This document shows positions 1 through 6,711 of a stretch of DNA of 29,519 bases, piece after piece. Both the position numbers and the translations under genes were made by a program. The notes below the pieces were generated by a model. That model saw nothing but the letters and a program-made list of their open reading frames with translations. It had not been told where the DNA came from and searched no databases. This DNA comes from a virus, in IMG/VR virus record IMGVR_UViG_3300022187_000015, positions 1 through 29,519 of that record. One strand, 5' to 3'. Numbering within the stretch: the stretch's first letter is position 1; each line of letters starts with the position of its first letter.

Positions 1-127
1 CGCCGTCTTGTTTGAGTTCTGGAAGCTCATCCAATAACGTACCGCCCGAAGTTGGGGTTCGTCATATGCCACGTCGCTCCATAGCGAGCCGCATCGACAA
101 AGTGGTCGTAGCCTGGCGCGGGCTCAT
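1..127. repeat. Terminal direct repeat, left copy
   Basis: These 127 bases are identical to the last 127 bases of the window (29393-29519). An exact overlap of this length at both contig ends is what a de Bruijn assembler leaves on a circular sequence, so the molecule closes and the unique length is 29,392 bp. The repeat holds the 3' end of the large terminase gene. It is more likely an assembly overlap than a biological terminal repeat, because 127 is a common maximum k-mer size. Confidence 0.95.
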
Positions 128-1187
128 TCAGCTGTCTGCCGTTCTTGTCCTCCCTCCACTTGTAGTTGCGAAGTTCCTTGATGCCGTTCACGCTGCTCCT
201 CGTAACCATCATGGGGCGTGACCGCAGGAAGTCGATGCCCGCACGAACGCTATCCCGTCCTTTCTTGCATGGGTGGATGTTGAACCCGTACCCGTGAATC
301 TGGTCTATGCTCTTCGGCTCAGCACTGTCCGCGATGATGGGGACAGTACGTGAGACCCCTTTCGCCTTCATCTCCTCTGCTATCTGCGCATTCGAGAGCC
401 CCGTGCTGTACAGCAGCTCCTCGAACAAAAAAGCGTGTCCGTCGCTCCACACCTCCACCAAGCAGCTGGGGTCATTGACGTACCCGAAGTCCAGCCCATA
501 TGCAATGAGCTTGAAGCCCTCTGGCTTGGAGTCCACCTCACGCCAGTGGGTTAAGCACAGAGCCCTGCTTACGCCTCTCTCCCCCAGACCGTAGACCCGC
601 CAGTAGTCTGGGTCAGCTTCCTTCAGTCTCTCAATCTCTGCCACCACTGCCTGAGGTAGGTGCGGATTGTCGAGGTAGGTCGTCTTGAAAAAGTCCATGT
701 CATCCCGCGTCAGTACATGGTCGTAAATCCAGTGGAACTCGTCCGACGGGTTGTAGTCAAGTATCGTCTTGGATGTGGTCCGCAGAATGAGCTGCCTGAA
801 GTCCTCCAACGTCAGCTCGTTAGCCTCGTTGATGAAGCATATGTCGCGCTTCCTGCCGCGAATCTTCTGCGGTTGGTCCACGCTGATGAACTCCACCATG
901 TTCCCCCACAGTATGTATGTCGATTCGGACTTGTTATGGTGACTGGCATTGTAGATGTCCTCCCTCTCCAATATCTCGAAAAAGTCCCGCATCACCGATG
1001 CCCGTACGCTGGGGAAGGTCTTGCGCACAATTGTCACCACCGCGCCCGCATTGTGATTGCGGTAGCACAGCTCAATAATCGCCATGAGTATGCTGTACGT
1101 CTTGCCTGAGCGAGTCCCTCCCTGGTGTACCTGTACTTTGGCCGTGCTTTGGGTAACGTGGTAGTATGTCTTGGCGAGTCCGCTCAA
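27..1187 (-). CDS. terL: Terminase large subunit
   Basis: This is the ATPase-nuclease that drives DNA into the prohead and cuts it. The 386-residue product has a Walker A motif GGTRSGKT at residues 23-30, a Walker B motif ICFINE at 116-121, and a C-terminal RNase H-like nuclease with candidate metal ligands D233 (GLDFGY), D287 (IADSAEP) and D361/D365 (YDHFVDAARYG). It looks full length for the compact Terminase_3/6 type. The only usable start is TTG at 1187, overlapping the upstream stop as TTGA; the next ATG lies inside the ATPase core, so translation is probably coupled. The small terminase subunit is one gene upstream. The gene converges by 11 bases on the plus-strand 25-residue peptide gene across the circle junction. 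Certain as a terminase; the packaging mode (cos or pac) cannot be read from this. Confidence 0.97.
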   Translation of the reverse strand: MSGLAKTYYHVTQSTAKVQVHQGGTRSGKTYSILMAIIELCYRNHNAGAVVTIVRKTFPSVRASVMRDFFEILEREDIYNASHHNKSESTYILWGNMVEFISVDQPQKIRGRKRDICFINEANELTLEDFRQLILRTTSKTILDYNPSDEFHWIYDHVLTRDDMDFFKTTYLDNPHLPQAVVAEIERLKEADPDYWRVYGLGERGVSRALCLTHWREVDSKPEGFKLIAYGLDFGYVNDPSCLVEVWSDGHAFLFEELLYSTGLSNAQIAEEMKAKGVSRTVPIIADSAEPKSIDQIHGYGFNIHPCKKGRDSVRAGIDFLRSRPMMVTRSSVNGIKELRNYKWREDKNGRQLNEPAPGYDHFVDAARYGATWHMTNPNFGRYVIG

Positions 1188-1417
1188 TCTCGTGCAATGA
1201 AGATGGGCGTTTTGTCACCGTGGTACGAGCCCAGCACATTGTAGTCCATCCATTCCTGAGCCTCCTCGTAAGCCCACCTGTTAGCCTTCATGAGTACCTG
1301 TATGCACTTCTCATAATCGTAGACCGCCACGACATTGCTGCCGACGGTATAGCCAATGAGAGCTGCGTCGAGTCCCTCTGCGAGCAGAGCCTCCGCATCT
1401 TCGAGTATATGCATCAT
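1184..1417 (-). CDS. Small conserved protein between TerS and TerL
   Basis: A 77-residue acidic protein that begins with ATG in an ATGA overlap with the small terminase stop and ends inside the TerL start. Its C-terminal half (AYEEAQEWMDYNVLGSY, then TPIFI) resembles small proteins often found beside terminase genes in aquatic phages, with a core of the form YEEA..WxxYNVxGxxxGxxTPxF. No catalytic motif or membrane segment is visible. Its position between the two terminase subunits suggests a packaging accessory role, which is inference. Function unknown. Confidence 0.75.
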   Translation of the reverse strand: MMHILEDAEALLAEGLDAALIGYTVGSNVVAVYDYEKCIQVLMKANRWAYEEAQEWMDYNVLGSYHGDKTPIFIARD

Positions 1418-1752
1418 GCTACTGTACTTGAATCATCCGTGAACCATGACAACGGCTTGCGCTCCGTCATCTCCACCTCTTGCCGCTCCACATAGCCCCG
1501 CGCCTTGCCTCGTGTCTTGAGGTAGAAAATAACCGCCGCTACGTTTCCATCTCTGATGGCCTTATGCAAGGAGCTCTCCGCAAAGTCCAGAGTCCTTTCG
1601 TGGATGAGGTTCACCGCATCCTTGTACTCTGTATCGCTCTTCATCCAGTTGTAGTGAGTCTGACGTGCGATGTTCGCCCTCTCACAAGCCGTGGTCACGA
1701 TGCCCAATGCCCTTTCGAGAGCTTCGAGCATGTCCTTTTTTTTGGTGTCCAT
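1414..1752 (-). CDS. terS: Terminase small subunit
   Basis: This 112-residue protein probably binds the packaging start site on DNA and hands it to TerL. The N-terminal 45 residues form a helix-turn-helix of the phage TerS kind (GIVTTACERANIARQTHYNWMK), followed by a helical oligomerisation region (DAVNLIHERTLDFAESSLHKAI, given here in two parts by function, then GNVAAVIFYLKT). The AVIFYLKTRGKARGY stretch is typical of small terminases of the phBC6A51 kind. ATG at 1752 was chosen over a TTG three codons upstream. It lies ten bases after the glycosyltransferase gene. Family assignment is strong from motifs and position. Confidence 0.9.
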   Translation of the reverse strand: MDTKKKDMLEALERALGIVTTACERANIARQTHYNWMKSDTEYKDAVNLIHERTLDFAESSLHKAIRDGNVAAVIFYLKTRGKARGYVERQEVEMTERKPLSWFTDDSSTVA

Positions 1753-1762
1753 TTTGTCCAAT

Positions 1763-2503
1763 TTATACCCCCTTCAGTGGGACTTTCAAAACGGGGTTAA
1801 AGTCAAAAGTTCTCTTGCTTCCCTTGTCTCTTGCAATCACATCCTTGCCCCACTTGCGCTGCAAGTCGAAGAACTGCTGTTTTTCCCTGTCCATGTTACG
1901 GTAGGTAGCACATCCTCCCTCTTGTTCTGCCTGTTTGACGACGTAGTGCGCGTAATTCACTCGCATGCATCCTCCGTACCTCTGGATGTGTTGCAACGTA
2001 AGGTCGTAATCCTCCTTCAGCGGGAGCTCTTCGTCATACCTGAGCTCGCTGCTTTTGAGGTGAGCTTGAAAGGGCCCGCCGATGTACTGCAAAGTGCCGA
2101 AAGGTGTGTATTCGCGATATGCTCCCTTGTCGGGGATGCAATTCAGCCCCCAGAAGTGGTAGCCCCATTCCTGACACATGCTCGCCCAGTTCTCACAGTA
2201 TTCCGTCAGCTCATCAGGCGACAACGTATGAGCAACCTGCTCCTGCCACACCTTGATAGCCGAGCAGTCATCATCGAGGAGCACGATGCAGTCGGCATCA
2301 TCGAATAGGTTGTCGAGCATCCAATTTCTTACGCGACACAAGTTGCCCTGAGCCGAGTCTGGGCACTCGATGATTTCGTTGCCATTCTTTCTGTACTCCT
2401 CCGCCTCCGATTCACGCACGACCAGCTGTACCTGTGGGTACGCCATCTGCGTCATGCTCTTCTCTGGCCGTCGGTAACTTGGGGCGAGGAACTTAATTCG
2501 CAT
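1763..2503 (-). CDS. GT-A glycosyltransferase, possibly DNA-modifying
   Basis: A 246-residue glycosyltransferase of the GT-A fold. It opens with the beta strand IKFLAPSYRRP, then QVQLVVRESEAEEY, the RVRN motif (57-60), the metal/nucleotide-sugar binding acidic triad DDD at 77-79 (VLLDDDCS), and a catalytic-type acidic motif KEDYD at 163-167. This arrangement resembles the phage TET-associated glycosyltransferase (TAGT) group proposed to sugar-modify oxidised bases. The gene overlaps the ParB-like gene by 11 bases and precedes terS, a place where DNA could be modified just before packaging. No oxygenase, hydroxymethylase or thymidylate-synthase-like gene is visible anywhere in the circle, so the acceptor is unknown and could equally be a protein or glycan. 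Glycosyltransferase: confident; DNA as substrate: inference. Confidence 0.82.
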   Translation of the reverse strand: MRIKFLAPSYRRPEKSMTQMAYPQVQLVVRESEAEEYRKNGNEIIECPDSAQGNLCRVRNWMLDNLFDDADCIVLLDDDCSAIKVWQEQVAHTLSPDELTEYCENWASMCQEWGYHFWGLNCIPDKGAYREYTPFGTLQYIGGPFQAHLKSSELRYDEELPLKEDYDLTLQHIQRYGGCMRVNYAHYVVKQAEQEGGCATYRNMDREKQQFFDLQRKWGKDVIARDKGSKRTFDFNPVLKVPLKGV

Positions 2504-3116
2504 TTTGCAGCTTTTTAAGTGCTTTCACTCCATCCACCACACGGCCAATGCCGCTGCTCCAGGGCTTGCCATTAGCCCGTTTAGCGGTCTCCGTGCCCAG
2601 TCCGAGCAGGGTCTTGGCTTGAATCCAATCTATGTCCGTTTCAAATTTGAGCACGACGTAATTGTGCTCTCTGTCAATCTCCGTAGCAAACGGGTGCTCG
2701 GTCTCTGCATTGTCTGGGTTGCCCATCTCCTCCAGCTCATCCTTGCTGAAAGGTAGAGGTAAGCCCCACTGGTCCAGCTCCTCTACGTCCCATTCATTTG
2801 CCAGGATGTCCCAGTCCCAGTCACCAAAGCCCACGTTGTCTTTGATGATGAATTGCCGCCGCTCCTCCTCAGTCATGTCGGCTACCTTCATCACTGGAAC
2901 TTCCGTGATGCCCAGGGCCCGCAGAGCCTTCAGCCTCATGTTGCCGCCCACCACTACGTTGTCTTTGTCCACCACGAGCGGACGCAGGTTCAGCATGTCA
3001 GGGAATTTGTCAATGCTGTCCTTCAGCTTGTTGAACTGCACCTTGCTGATGGTGCGTGGATTGTTTTCGTTGGCCTTGATGTCGGCCACCTTCATTTTGC
3101 TTGCCTTGCTCTTCAT
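2493..3116 (-). CDS. ParB/sulfiredoxin-like nuclease-domain protein
   Basis: The N-terminal 100 residues are a ParB-type domain: ANENNPRTIS (15-24), FNKLKDSIDKFP, LRPLVV, and the phosphate-binding GGNMR motif (57-61), followed by LKALRALGITEVPV. The region after residue 90 (IKDNVGFGDWDWDILANEWD) is typical of phage ParB proteins encoded beside methylases or other DNA-modifying enzymes. The C-terminal 70 residues (VVLKFETDIDWIQAK onwards) form a separate unrecognised domain. The start is ATG in an ATGA overlap with the upstream stop, and the gene runs into the glycosyltransferase. Family knowledge suggests DNA binding or nicking; a role in guiding the glycosyltransferase is inference. No second partition gene is present, so plasmid-type segregation is unlikely. 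Confidence 0.88.
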   Translation of the reverse strand: MKSKASKMKVADIKANENNPRTISKVQFNKLKDSIDKFPDMLNLRPLVVDKDNVVVGGNMRLKALRALGITEVPVMKVADMTEEERRQFIIKDNVGFGDWDWDILANEWDVEELDQWGLPLPFSKDELEEMGNPDNAETEHPFATEIDREHNYVVLKFETDIDWIQAKTLLGLGTETAKRANGKPWSSGIGRVVDGVKALKKLQNAN

Positions 3117-3316
3117 TGGTTGAATAGTATTTTGCCCTCTACTTCATCGGCGATGATGTTCAGCCATACCCGTCCATATTCGGTCATAGGTTTGGAGTAC
3201 TGCAGGGGTGGTAGTTTCTTGTCTGGGTGCGTGGCGAAAAATTCCTCGTCGTGCGTCAATGCGAACCGCCGAATGTTGATAGCGATTGCCTCCCTTTCTT
3301 CTCTTGTGTAGCTCAT
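3113..3316 (-). CDS. Hypothetical protein, 67 residues
   Basis: A short, charged, probably helical protein (MSYTREEREAIAINIRR at the N terminus) with no recognised domain, membrane segment or cysteine pair. ATG at 3316 overlaps the stop of the small membrane gene upstream, and its own stop overlaps the ParB start, so it is translated within the operon. A longer in-frame extension to 3340 would run into the membrane gene and is not needed. Function unknown. Confidence 0.65.
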   Translation of the reverse strand: MSYTREEREAIAINIRRFALTHDEEFFATHPDKKLPPLQYSKPMTEYGRVWLNIIADEVEGKILFNQ

Positions 3317-3456
3317 GCGATTAAGATTCCAGCTCCGCACATCAGCAATGCGATAACGTCACTGATGTAGACCTGTTGAACAAGCAGGTAGGTCTCTGCC
3401 ATGCGATGTACGCACATCAGTCCCACGAAGGTAAGCACGATGTCACAGCTCGTCAT
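3313..3456 (-). CDS. Small two-span membrane protein, 47 residues
   Basis: A short gene with ATG at 3456, overlapping the end of the zinc-protein gene, and a stop overlapping the next ATG. The product has two hydrophobic segments, about residues 4-16 (CDIVLTFVGLMCV) and 30-47 (YISDVIALLMCGAGILIA), with a short polar link. Tight overlap on both sides and two membrane-length segments support a real gene. It could be a holin-like or membrane-targeted takeover peptide; nothing in the sequence decides between these. Confidence 0.55.
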   Translation of the reverse strand: MTSCDIVLTFVGLMCVHRMAETYLLVQQVYISDVIALLMCGAGILIA

Positions 3457-3868
3457 CGAAATGAGTTCTAAGTCGGTTAATCATCTTCGTCCAGCATGTC
3501 GAGCATGTATTCCTCTTAGCCTTCATGCCTGTCAAGGCCACGTAAGCATCGTGAATCGCAATTTGCTCCTCTTCGTTGATGCGTCCGAGCCTCTGTCCCT
3601 CTGGAGGTAATCTGTCCAGCACCTCCTTAGCTTTCATGAGCAGCTCGCGGTCGACTGTTGGTAACCACTTATTCACCGAGCAGGATGCTACCTTTAGCTT
3701 AGCCTTGATGGGCATAATGCATCCGCACAGGTGGTATTCCTTGCGTCGGTAGGTGACAGTCTCCCCAATGACGGGTGTGCCGCATGTTTGGGTGTGGGCC
3801 TGGAAGTATTTGCATCTTCGGCAAATGTCCATGCGCTCACGGTAGAGTTCATTTCTTACTGTAAACAT
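3443..3868 (-). CDS. Cysteine-rich zinc-binding protein
   Basis: A 141-residue protein with an N-terminal zinc-ribbon-like region (residues 13-65): ICRRC, then QTCGTP, then HLCGCIMPIKAK and ASCSVNKW. The spacing of cysteines and the CGCxMxIKxK segment followed by CxxxKW resemble small zinc proteins common in Bacteroidota phages. A second cluster near the C terminus (NTCSTCWTKMINRL) could hold another metal or a helix for partner binding. It directly follows the sigma-like gene, with a 20-base overlap, so a transcription-related role is plausible but not shown. ATG at 3868. Function is inferred only from context. Confidence 0.7.
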   Translation of the reverse strand: MFTVRNELYRERMDICRRCKYFQAHTQTCGTPVIGETVTYRRKEYHLCGCIMPIKAKLKVASCSVNKWLPTVDRELLMKAKEVLDRLPPEGQRLGRINEEEQIAIHDAYVALTGMKAKRNTCSTCWTKMINRLRTHFDDEL

Positions 3869-4334
3869 ATTTGAGTAGTTTCTTCGTTCTGTTGACTACG
3901 TTGTAAAGTACCGTAGGGTTTATGCCCGTCTGTTGCGCTACCTCCTGCATGTTCCATCCATCTATGTACAGCCGCATTACAGTCTGTTCAAACCAGGGCA
4001 GTCTGTCCAGCACAATCTCGATGCGCTCCAGCTTCAACAGTCGTCCATCATCGAGGAAAGGTCTGTCCTGTATTCTCTCCACATGCTCCCTGCTACGCAG
4101 CTTGTGTTTTTTGTGATACTGCCCCCTGGTATACTCCGTCCACATCGCTGCCTTGAAGTATGCCGTCGGTTTTCTCATGACTGCCGCCGCCTTTGCGTCA
4201 CATACCTTGTCCACGCGCATGAACGTATGGTGCACCAGCTCATTCGGTTCAGGACAGTATGCAGCAGCTTCAATCAATGCCTCGTAGTTTTCTGCGAACC
4301 ATTTACGCCAGTCCTTTTGACTCTGCAAGCTCAC
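3849..4334 (-). CDS. Sigma-factor-like protein (region 4 HTH)
   Basis: A 161-residue protein with the layout of a small sigma-70-family factor. The N-terminal half (WFAENYEALIEAAA, HHTFMRVDK, then PTAYFKAAMWTEYTR) looks like an ECF region 2. The C-terminal 55 residues are a region-4 helix-turn-helix: VLDRLPWFEQTVMRLYIDG, then NMQEVAQQTGINPTVLYNVV. Its probable role is to redirect host RNA polymerase, for example to late promoters. The start is GTG at 4334 overlapping the NinG stop; a TTG two codons later is an alternative. If real, it is the best candidate for the early-late switch. It could instead be a terminase-like or generic HTH protein; the helix pattern argues for sigma. Confidence 0.68.
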   Translation of the reverse strand: MSLQSQKDWRKWFAENYEALIEAAAYCPEPNELVHHTFMRVDKVCDAKAAAVMRKPTAYFKAAMWTEYTRGQYHKKHKLRSREHVERIQDRPFLDDGRLLKLERIEIVLDRLPWFEQTVMRLYIDGWNMQEVAQQTGINPTVLYNVVNRTKKLLKYVYSKK

Positions 4335-4716
4335 GGGCTAAGCGCTCAAAGTGTTGGCACATAGCCTTGAGTTCATCCCCCGTGAACTTGCGTATATGCT
4401 TAGATTTGTGGAGCACTGCTTCAGCAGTCCCCTCTCCGTACTTCTCGTCGATGGCCCTGCCGTGCTCGAACTGCCGCCCAGACAAAAAGCCATTGCACCG
4501 CTTACACTGCAGGTGAGCATTCTGCTCATCCCATCGAGTGCTGCGACAAGCCCGTGTGATGAAGTGACCGCAGTCCGCTTCCGTATAGTGTCGGTTGGCG
4601 CCACAGGTGATGCAATTCCCGTAGCCATCATCATCGGAGTCACGTAACCGCACATACCTGCTGAATGCTGTGTCAAGTTTTTTTTCAAGACTGCTCCTGC
4701 TCCGTTTTTTGCTCAT
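4303..4716 (-). CDS. ninG: NinG/Rap-like recombination nuclease
   Basis: A 137-residue protein matching the lambda NinG (Rap) pattern. It has an N-terminal basic helix, CITCG at 35-39, the metal-site motif DCGHFI at 48-53, TRWDEQNAHLQC at 60-71, CKRCNGFLSG at 71-80 and AIDEKYG at 89-94. In lambda this protein is a Holliday-junction endonuclease in Red recombination. Here it would resolve branched replication or recombination intermediates before packaging. ATG at 4716 was chosen because upstream in-frame sequence lies inside the previous gene; the overlap with that gene is 32 bases. All zinc-binding cysteines and the DCGH core are intact. Confident in the family; the pathway in this phage is inferred, since no annealing protein is recognisable. 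Confidence 0.9.
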   Translation of the reverse strand: MSKKRSRSSLEKKLDTAFSRYVRLRDSDDDGYGNCITCGANRHYTEADCGHFITRACRSTRWDEQNAHLQCKRCNGFLSGRQFEHGRAIDEKYGEGTAEAVLHKSKHIRKFTGDELKAMCQHFERLARELAESKGLA

Positions 4717-5266
4717 CGTCCAGTGGGGTGTTGGGGTACGGGATGAAGTCCCACCGCCCATGCGGTTTGCGTCCCTCTGGTAATTTAAGGTCTTTTGCCA
4801 AACGTCGGTACACCTCGTCTTGCCATACTGGGAATTTATCCTGCTCCTTCTGCTTCTGTCGGTGCATATTCTCCATCATCTCAGCTCGTTTCTCCTCATG
4901 CTTTCCGAAAGCATCCACCAGCTCAGGGAGCTTGAGTCTCTCGTACAGCTTGCCATACTTGCCACGCTTGATGTTGTCACATACGTGCTTCCATTCCTCC
5001 AGCTTCATGACTGGGTAATCGTCAATCAAGGTCTGTACTGCAAAGATGATTTCGTCCTCGTCCATCGTCTTGTTGCAATCCATGGTTTTTACGAGGTCTG
5101 CGATAAGCAGCGACAACGCTGCGAACGTCCGCTGGGGGTCGTGCTTCATAGCCGTCTGCACATTCGTCCCCTGCGTCCATGCGTCAGCCGCCGTGATTGT
5201 TTGCAAGCGATTCGATATGCGCTCGCAGCTTGTCTCCGTTAAAGCCAGTTTGTTTTTGTTTTCCAT
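4685..5266 (-). CDS. Probable replication accessory protein (DUF6633-like)
   Basis: A 193-residue, mostly helical protein that overlaps the preceding replication-type gene by 83 bases. Residues about 65-135 (QTLIDDYPVMKLEEWKHVC, NIKRGKYGKLYERL) resemble a domain frequent in Bacteroidota mobile elements next to replication initiators, where a single subdomain follows a PVMKLEE-type helix. A charged coiled-coil-like stretch follows (HEEKRAEMMENMHRQKQKEQ). ATG at 5266 was chosen; a longer reading frame to 5323 would only deepen the overlap. It is probably a helicase-loading or primosomal accessory; that role is inference from position. Confidence 0.6.
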   Translation of the reverse strand: MENKNKLALTETSCERISNRLQTITAADAWTQGTNVQTAMKHDPQRTFAALSLLIADLVKTMDCNKTMDEDEIIFAVQTLIDDYPVMKLEEWKHVCDNIKRGKYGKLYERLKLPELVDAFGKHEEKRAEMMENMHRQKQKEQDKFPVWQDEVYRRLAKDLKLPEGRKPHGRWDFIPYPNTPLDDEQKTEQEQS

Positions 5267-5906
5267 TTTTGAGTGCAAATAAGCCCTGCCACCCCTTAGC
5301 GATGCTTTGGTGGATGATGGCAATAGCTACAGTTTCGTCATTCCCGCTGATTTTCTGGAGGTCATGCAAGGTTGCTTGTTCTCCGCGAGCTGTGTACTTC
5401 TTGTAACGTCTGTCCCTCCTCTCCTGTTTCCATGTATTCCATGCTCCGATGAAAGCGTCGGACTCCCATGGTAGTAATATGTTAGTCTGTTTGGTAGTTA
5501 TCTGGTATTGCTGGGACGATTCCACACCATGCTCAGCACGGTTTCGTCCTTTCGATTGTACGGTATCGTACTTTGGGATGGACGATAGCGAACCATACAG
5601 CTCCCGTACCTCAGGCGATAACGTGAACCACAGTGTACGGTCATAGCCTTTCTCGTTGAAGTTGCCCACCTCGATAGCTCCGTCATTGTGGAGCTTAGTA
5701 ACGAGCCTCTTCACCTGGGATTGGCTCCAGAAAGGAAAGAGCTTAGCCAACGCTTTGCTGCTATTGTACGTCCATGCGCGGCCTTCATGGATGTTTTTGC
5801 CGTGGGCTTCGTTGTGTTCCACCCAGTATGCAAAGTGATGAAGGAGGACAGCCCCCGCCACACCGTAGCGAGAAGCTGCCTCTCCATTGAATGCAAAGAA
5901 CTCCAT
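5184..5906 (-). CDS. Winged-helix replication initiator/organiser-like protein
   Basis: A 240-residue protein with an N-terminal winged helix of the phage replisome-organiser kind: LLHHFAYWVEHNEAHG, then RAWTYNSSKALAKLFPFWS, QVKRLVTKLHNDGAIEVGNF and DRTLWFTLS. The C-terminal 80 residues (AFIGAWNTWKQERRDRRYKK, then AIAIIHQSIAKGWQGLF) match the helical tail seen in DnaD/DnaB-like loaders, which end in a similar GWxGLF motif. It likely binds the phage origin and brings in the host helicase. ATG at 5906 sits two bases after the previous stop. No phage helicase or polymerase is visible, in keeping with reliance on host enzymes. Confidence 0.75.
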   Translation of the reverse strand: MEFFAFNGEAASRYGVAGAVLLHHFAYWVEHNEAHGKNIHEGRAWTYNSSKALAKLFPFWSQSQVKRLVTKLHNDGAIEVGNFNEKGYDRTLWFTLSPEVRELYGSLSSIPKYDTVQSKGRNRAEHGVESSQQYQITTKQTNILLPWESDAFIGAWNTWKQERRDRRYKKYTARGEQATLHDLQKISGNDETVAIAIIHQSIAKGWQGLFALKNGKQKQTGFNGDKLRAHIESLANNHGG

Positions 5907-5907
5907 G

Positions 5908-6138
5908 TCAGCAGTTCCCCTTGATTTTGCGGTCCCGCTCACGCTGGTAGGATGTCACTATGTGGTTAGCCAGCTTGTAAGCATCAGCCCGCATCTGCAT
6001 CTCCATCGGCTGAAGTATTTTGCCAGCAATGACCTTGCGCAAGATGTCTGCCGTAGCCCATTCCAGGTTGTTGTCCTCAATCCATTTGAACCAAGCCCCG
6101 TCGTTGAGCATGTCTGCCAATTCCTCCAGCTCTTTCAT
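5908..6138 (-). CDS. Hypothetical helical protein, 76 residues
   Basis: A small charged protein, predicted mostly helical (KELEELADMLNDGAWFKWIE at the N terminus). It lies between a 51-residue gene and the replication initiator, joined to the former by an ATGA overlap. No motif is recognised. A role in replication or host takeover is suggested only by position. Confidence 0.65.
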   Translation of the reverse strand: MKELEELADMLNDGAWFKWIEDNNLEWATADILRKVIAGKILQPMEMQMRADAYKLANHIVTSYQRERDRKIKGNC

Positions 6139-6290
6139 GCCTTCACAATTTTGAACTCGTCAGACGTATTGTCCGCAAACCGTTTGATGCGTGGTAGGAT
6201 GTGCTCGCACTCCTCCTTTGTTCCTTTGAACCAAACGGAGCGAGTGACCGCTTGAGCCGTGTAGCTTTCAATCCTGTATTCGTCTTTCAT
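6135..6290 (-). CDS. Hypothetical protein, 51 residues
   Basis: A short gene with ATGA overlaps at both ends. Its product starts KDEYRIESYTAQAV and has a central WFKGTKEECEHILPRIKRF segment. The beta-strand, turn, then EEC-helix layout resembles the many small phage proteins in which a short sheet is followed by a TxEEAxxxL helix. No catalytic motif is visible. Evidence is the unbroken frame and perfect overlaps on both sides. Confidence 0.65.
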   Translation of the reverse strand: MKDEYRIESYTAQAVTRSVWFKGTKEECEHILPRIKRFADNTSDEFKIVKA

Positions 6291-6508
6291 CCCTGGAGCT
6301 TTTCTTCGTGGAACAGTACCTCACCACCCAGCTGAGTCCAGGTGATGTTTTTCTGCGCCACAATCTCAGGCGCATGCTTTAACAGTCCTCGTGGGTTGGT
6401 GCTTATCCAGTTTTGAACCGTCCGCTGGGTCACTCCCAGCTCTTTCGCACAGTCAGTCAATGTGCCGTAGTGCTTCCGCAGAAAGCTGCTCAAGTTTTCG
6501 TCCTTCAT
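6287..6508 (-). CDS. Cro/CI-type HTH DNA-binding protein
   Basis: A 73-residue protein with a clear helix-turn-helix at residues 15-37 (YGTLTDCAKELGV, TQRTVQNWIS), followed by a basic-aromatic tail (RGLLKHAPEIVAQ). This is the architecture of small phage regulators that bind operator DNA. It is embedded in the operon rather than divergent to it, so it is not a classic lysogeny switch, and no integrase is present. A role as an early repressor or as an initiator for replication is possible. The start is ATG overlapping the preceding stop (ATGA). Confidence 0.78.
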   Translation of the reverse strand: MKDENLSSFLRKHYGTLTDCAKELGVTQRTVQNWISTNPRGLLKHAPEIVAQKNITWTQLGGEVLFHEEKLQG

Positions 6509-6711
6509 CCTAATTTGTATTTGCTAATGGTTGTTGTCGTTCCGTACCGCGTGGGCACCTTGGTCTGCTCTGTCCGAATCACATGCCCCAGACGCTTCAG
6601 GTCATGGATGCGTGAAGCCAGTCGGTATACACCAAGGTCTCGCATAGCCTCAAGCGGCGTGATGCTTTCATACTTGCGCATGTAATCAATCACTCGTTCG
6701 CACTGTGTCAT
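6505..6711 (-). CDS. Winged-helix DNA-binding protein
   Basis: A 68-residue winged-helix protein: ERVIDYMRKYESITPLEAMR, DLGVYRLASRIHDLKRLGHV, then IRTEQTK and a wing ending ISKYKLG. The SITPLEAxxDLGxxRLxxRIxxLxxxGxxI pattern is common in small phage regulatory proteins of Bacteroidota and Bacillota. It overlaps the OB-fold-like gene by ATGA. Likely a transcription or replication regulator; target unknown. Confidence 0.8.
   Translation of the reverse strand: MTQCERVIDYMRKYESITPLEAMRDLGVYRLASRIHDLKRLGHVIRTEQTKVPTRYGTTTTISKYKLG

Noticed and set aside
1-127. Repeat as a true phage direct terminal repeat
   Set aside because: The length of exactly 127 matches a common assembler k-mer and both copies lie within terL with no packaging-type structure; read coverage would be needed to revive this.
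4338-4688. 116-codon minus-strand frame inside the NinG region
   Set aside because: It is out of frame with the NinG-like gene, whose zinc motifs are complete, and gives no sensible domain.
6287-6508. CI-like lysogeny repressor
   Set aside because: The HTH gene is buried in a co-directional operon without a divergent partner, operator repeats or integrase, so a temperate switch is not supported.
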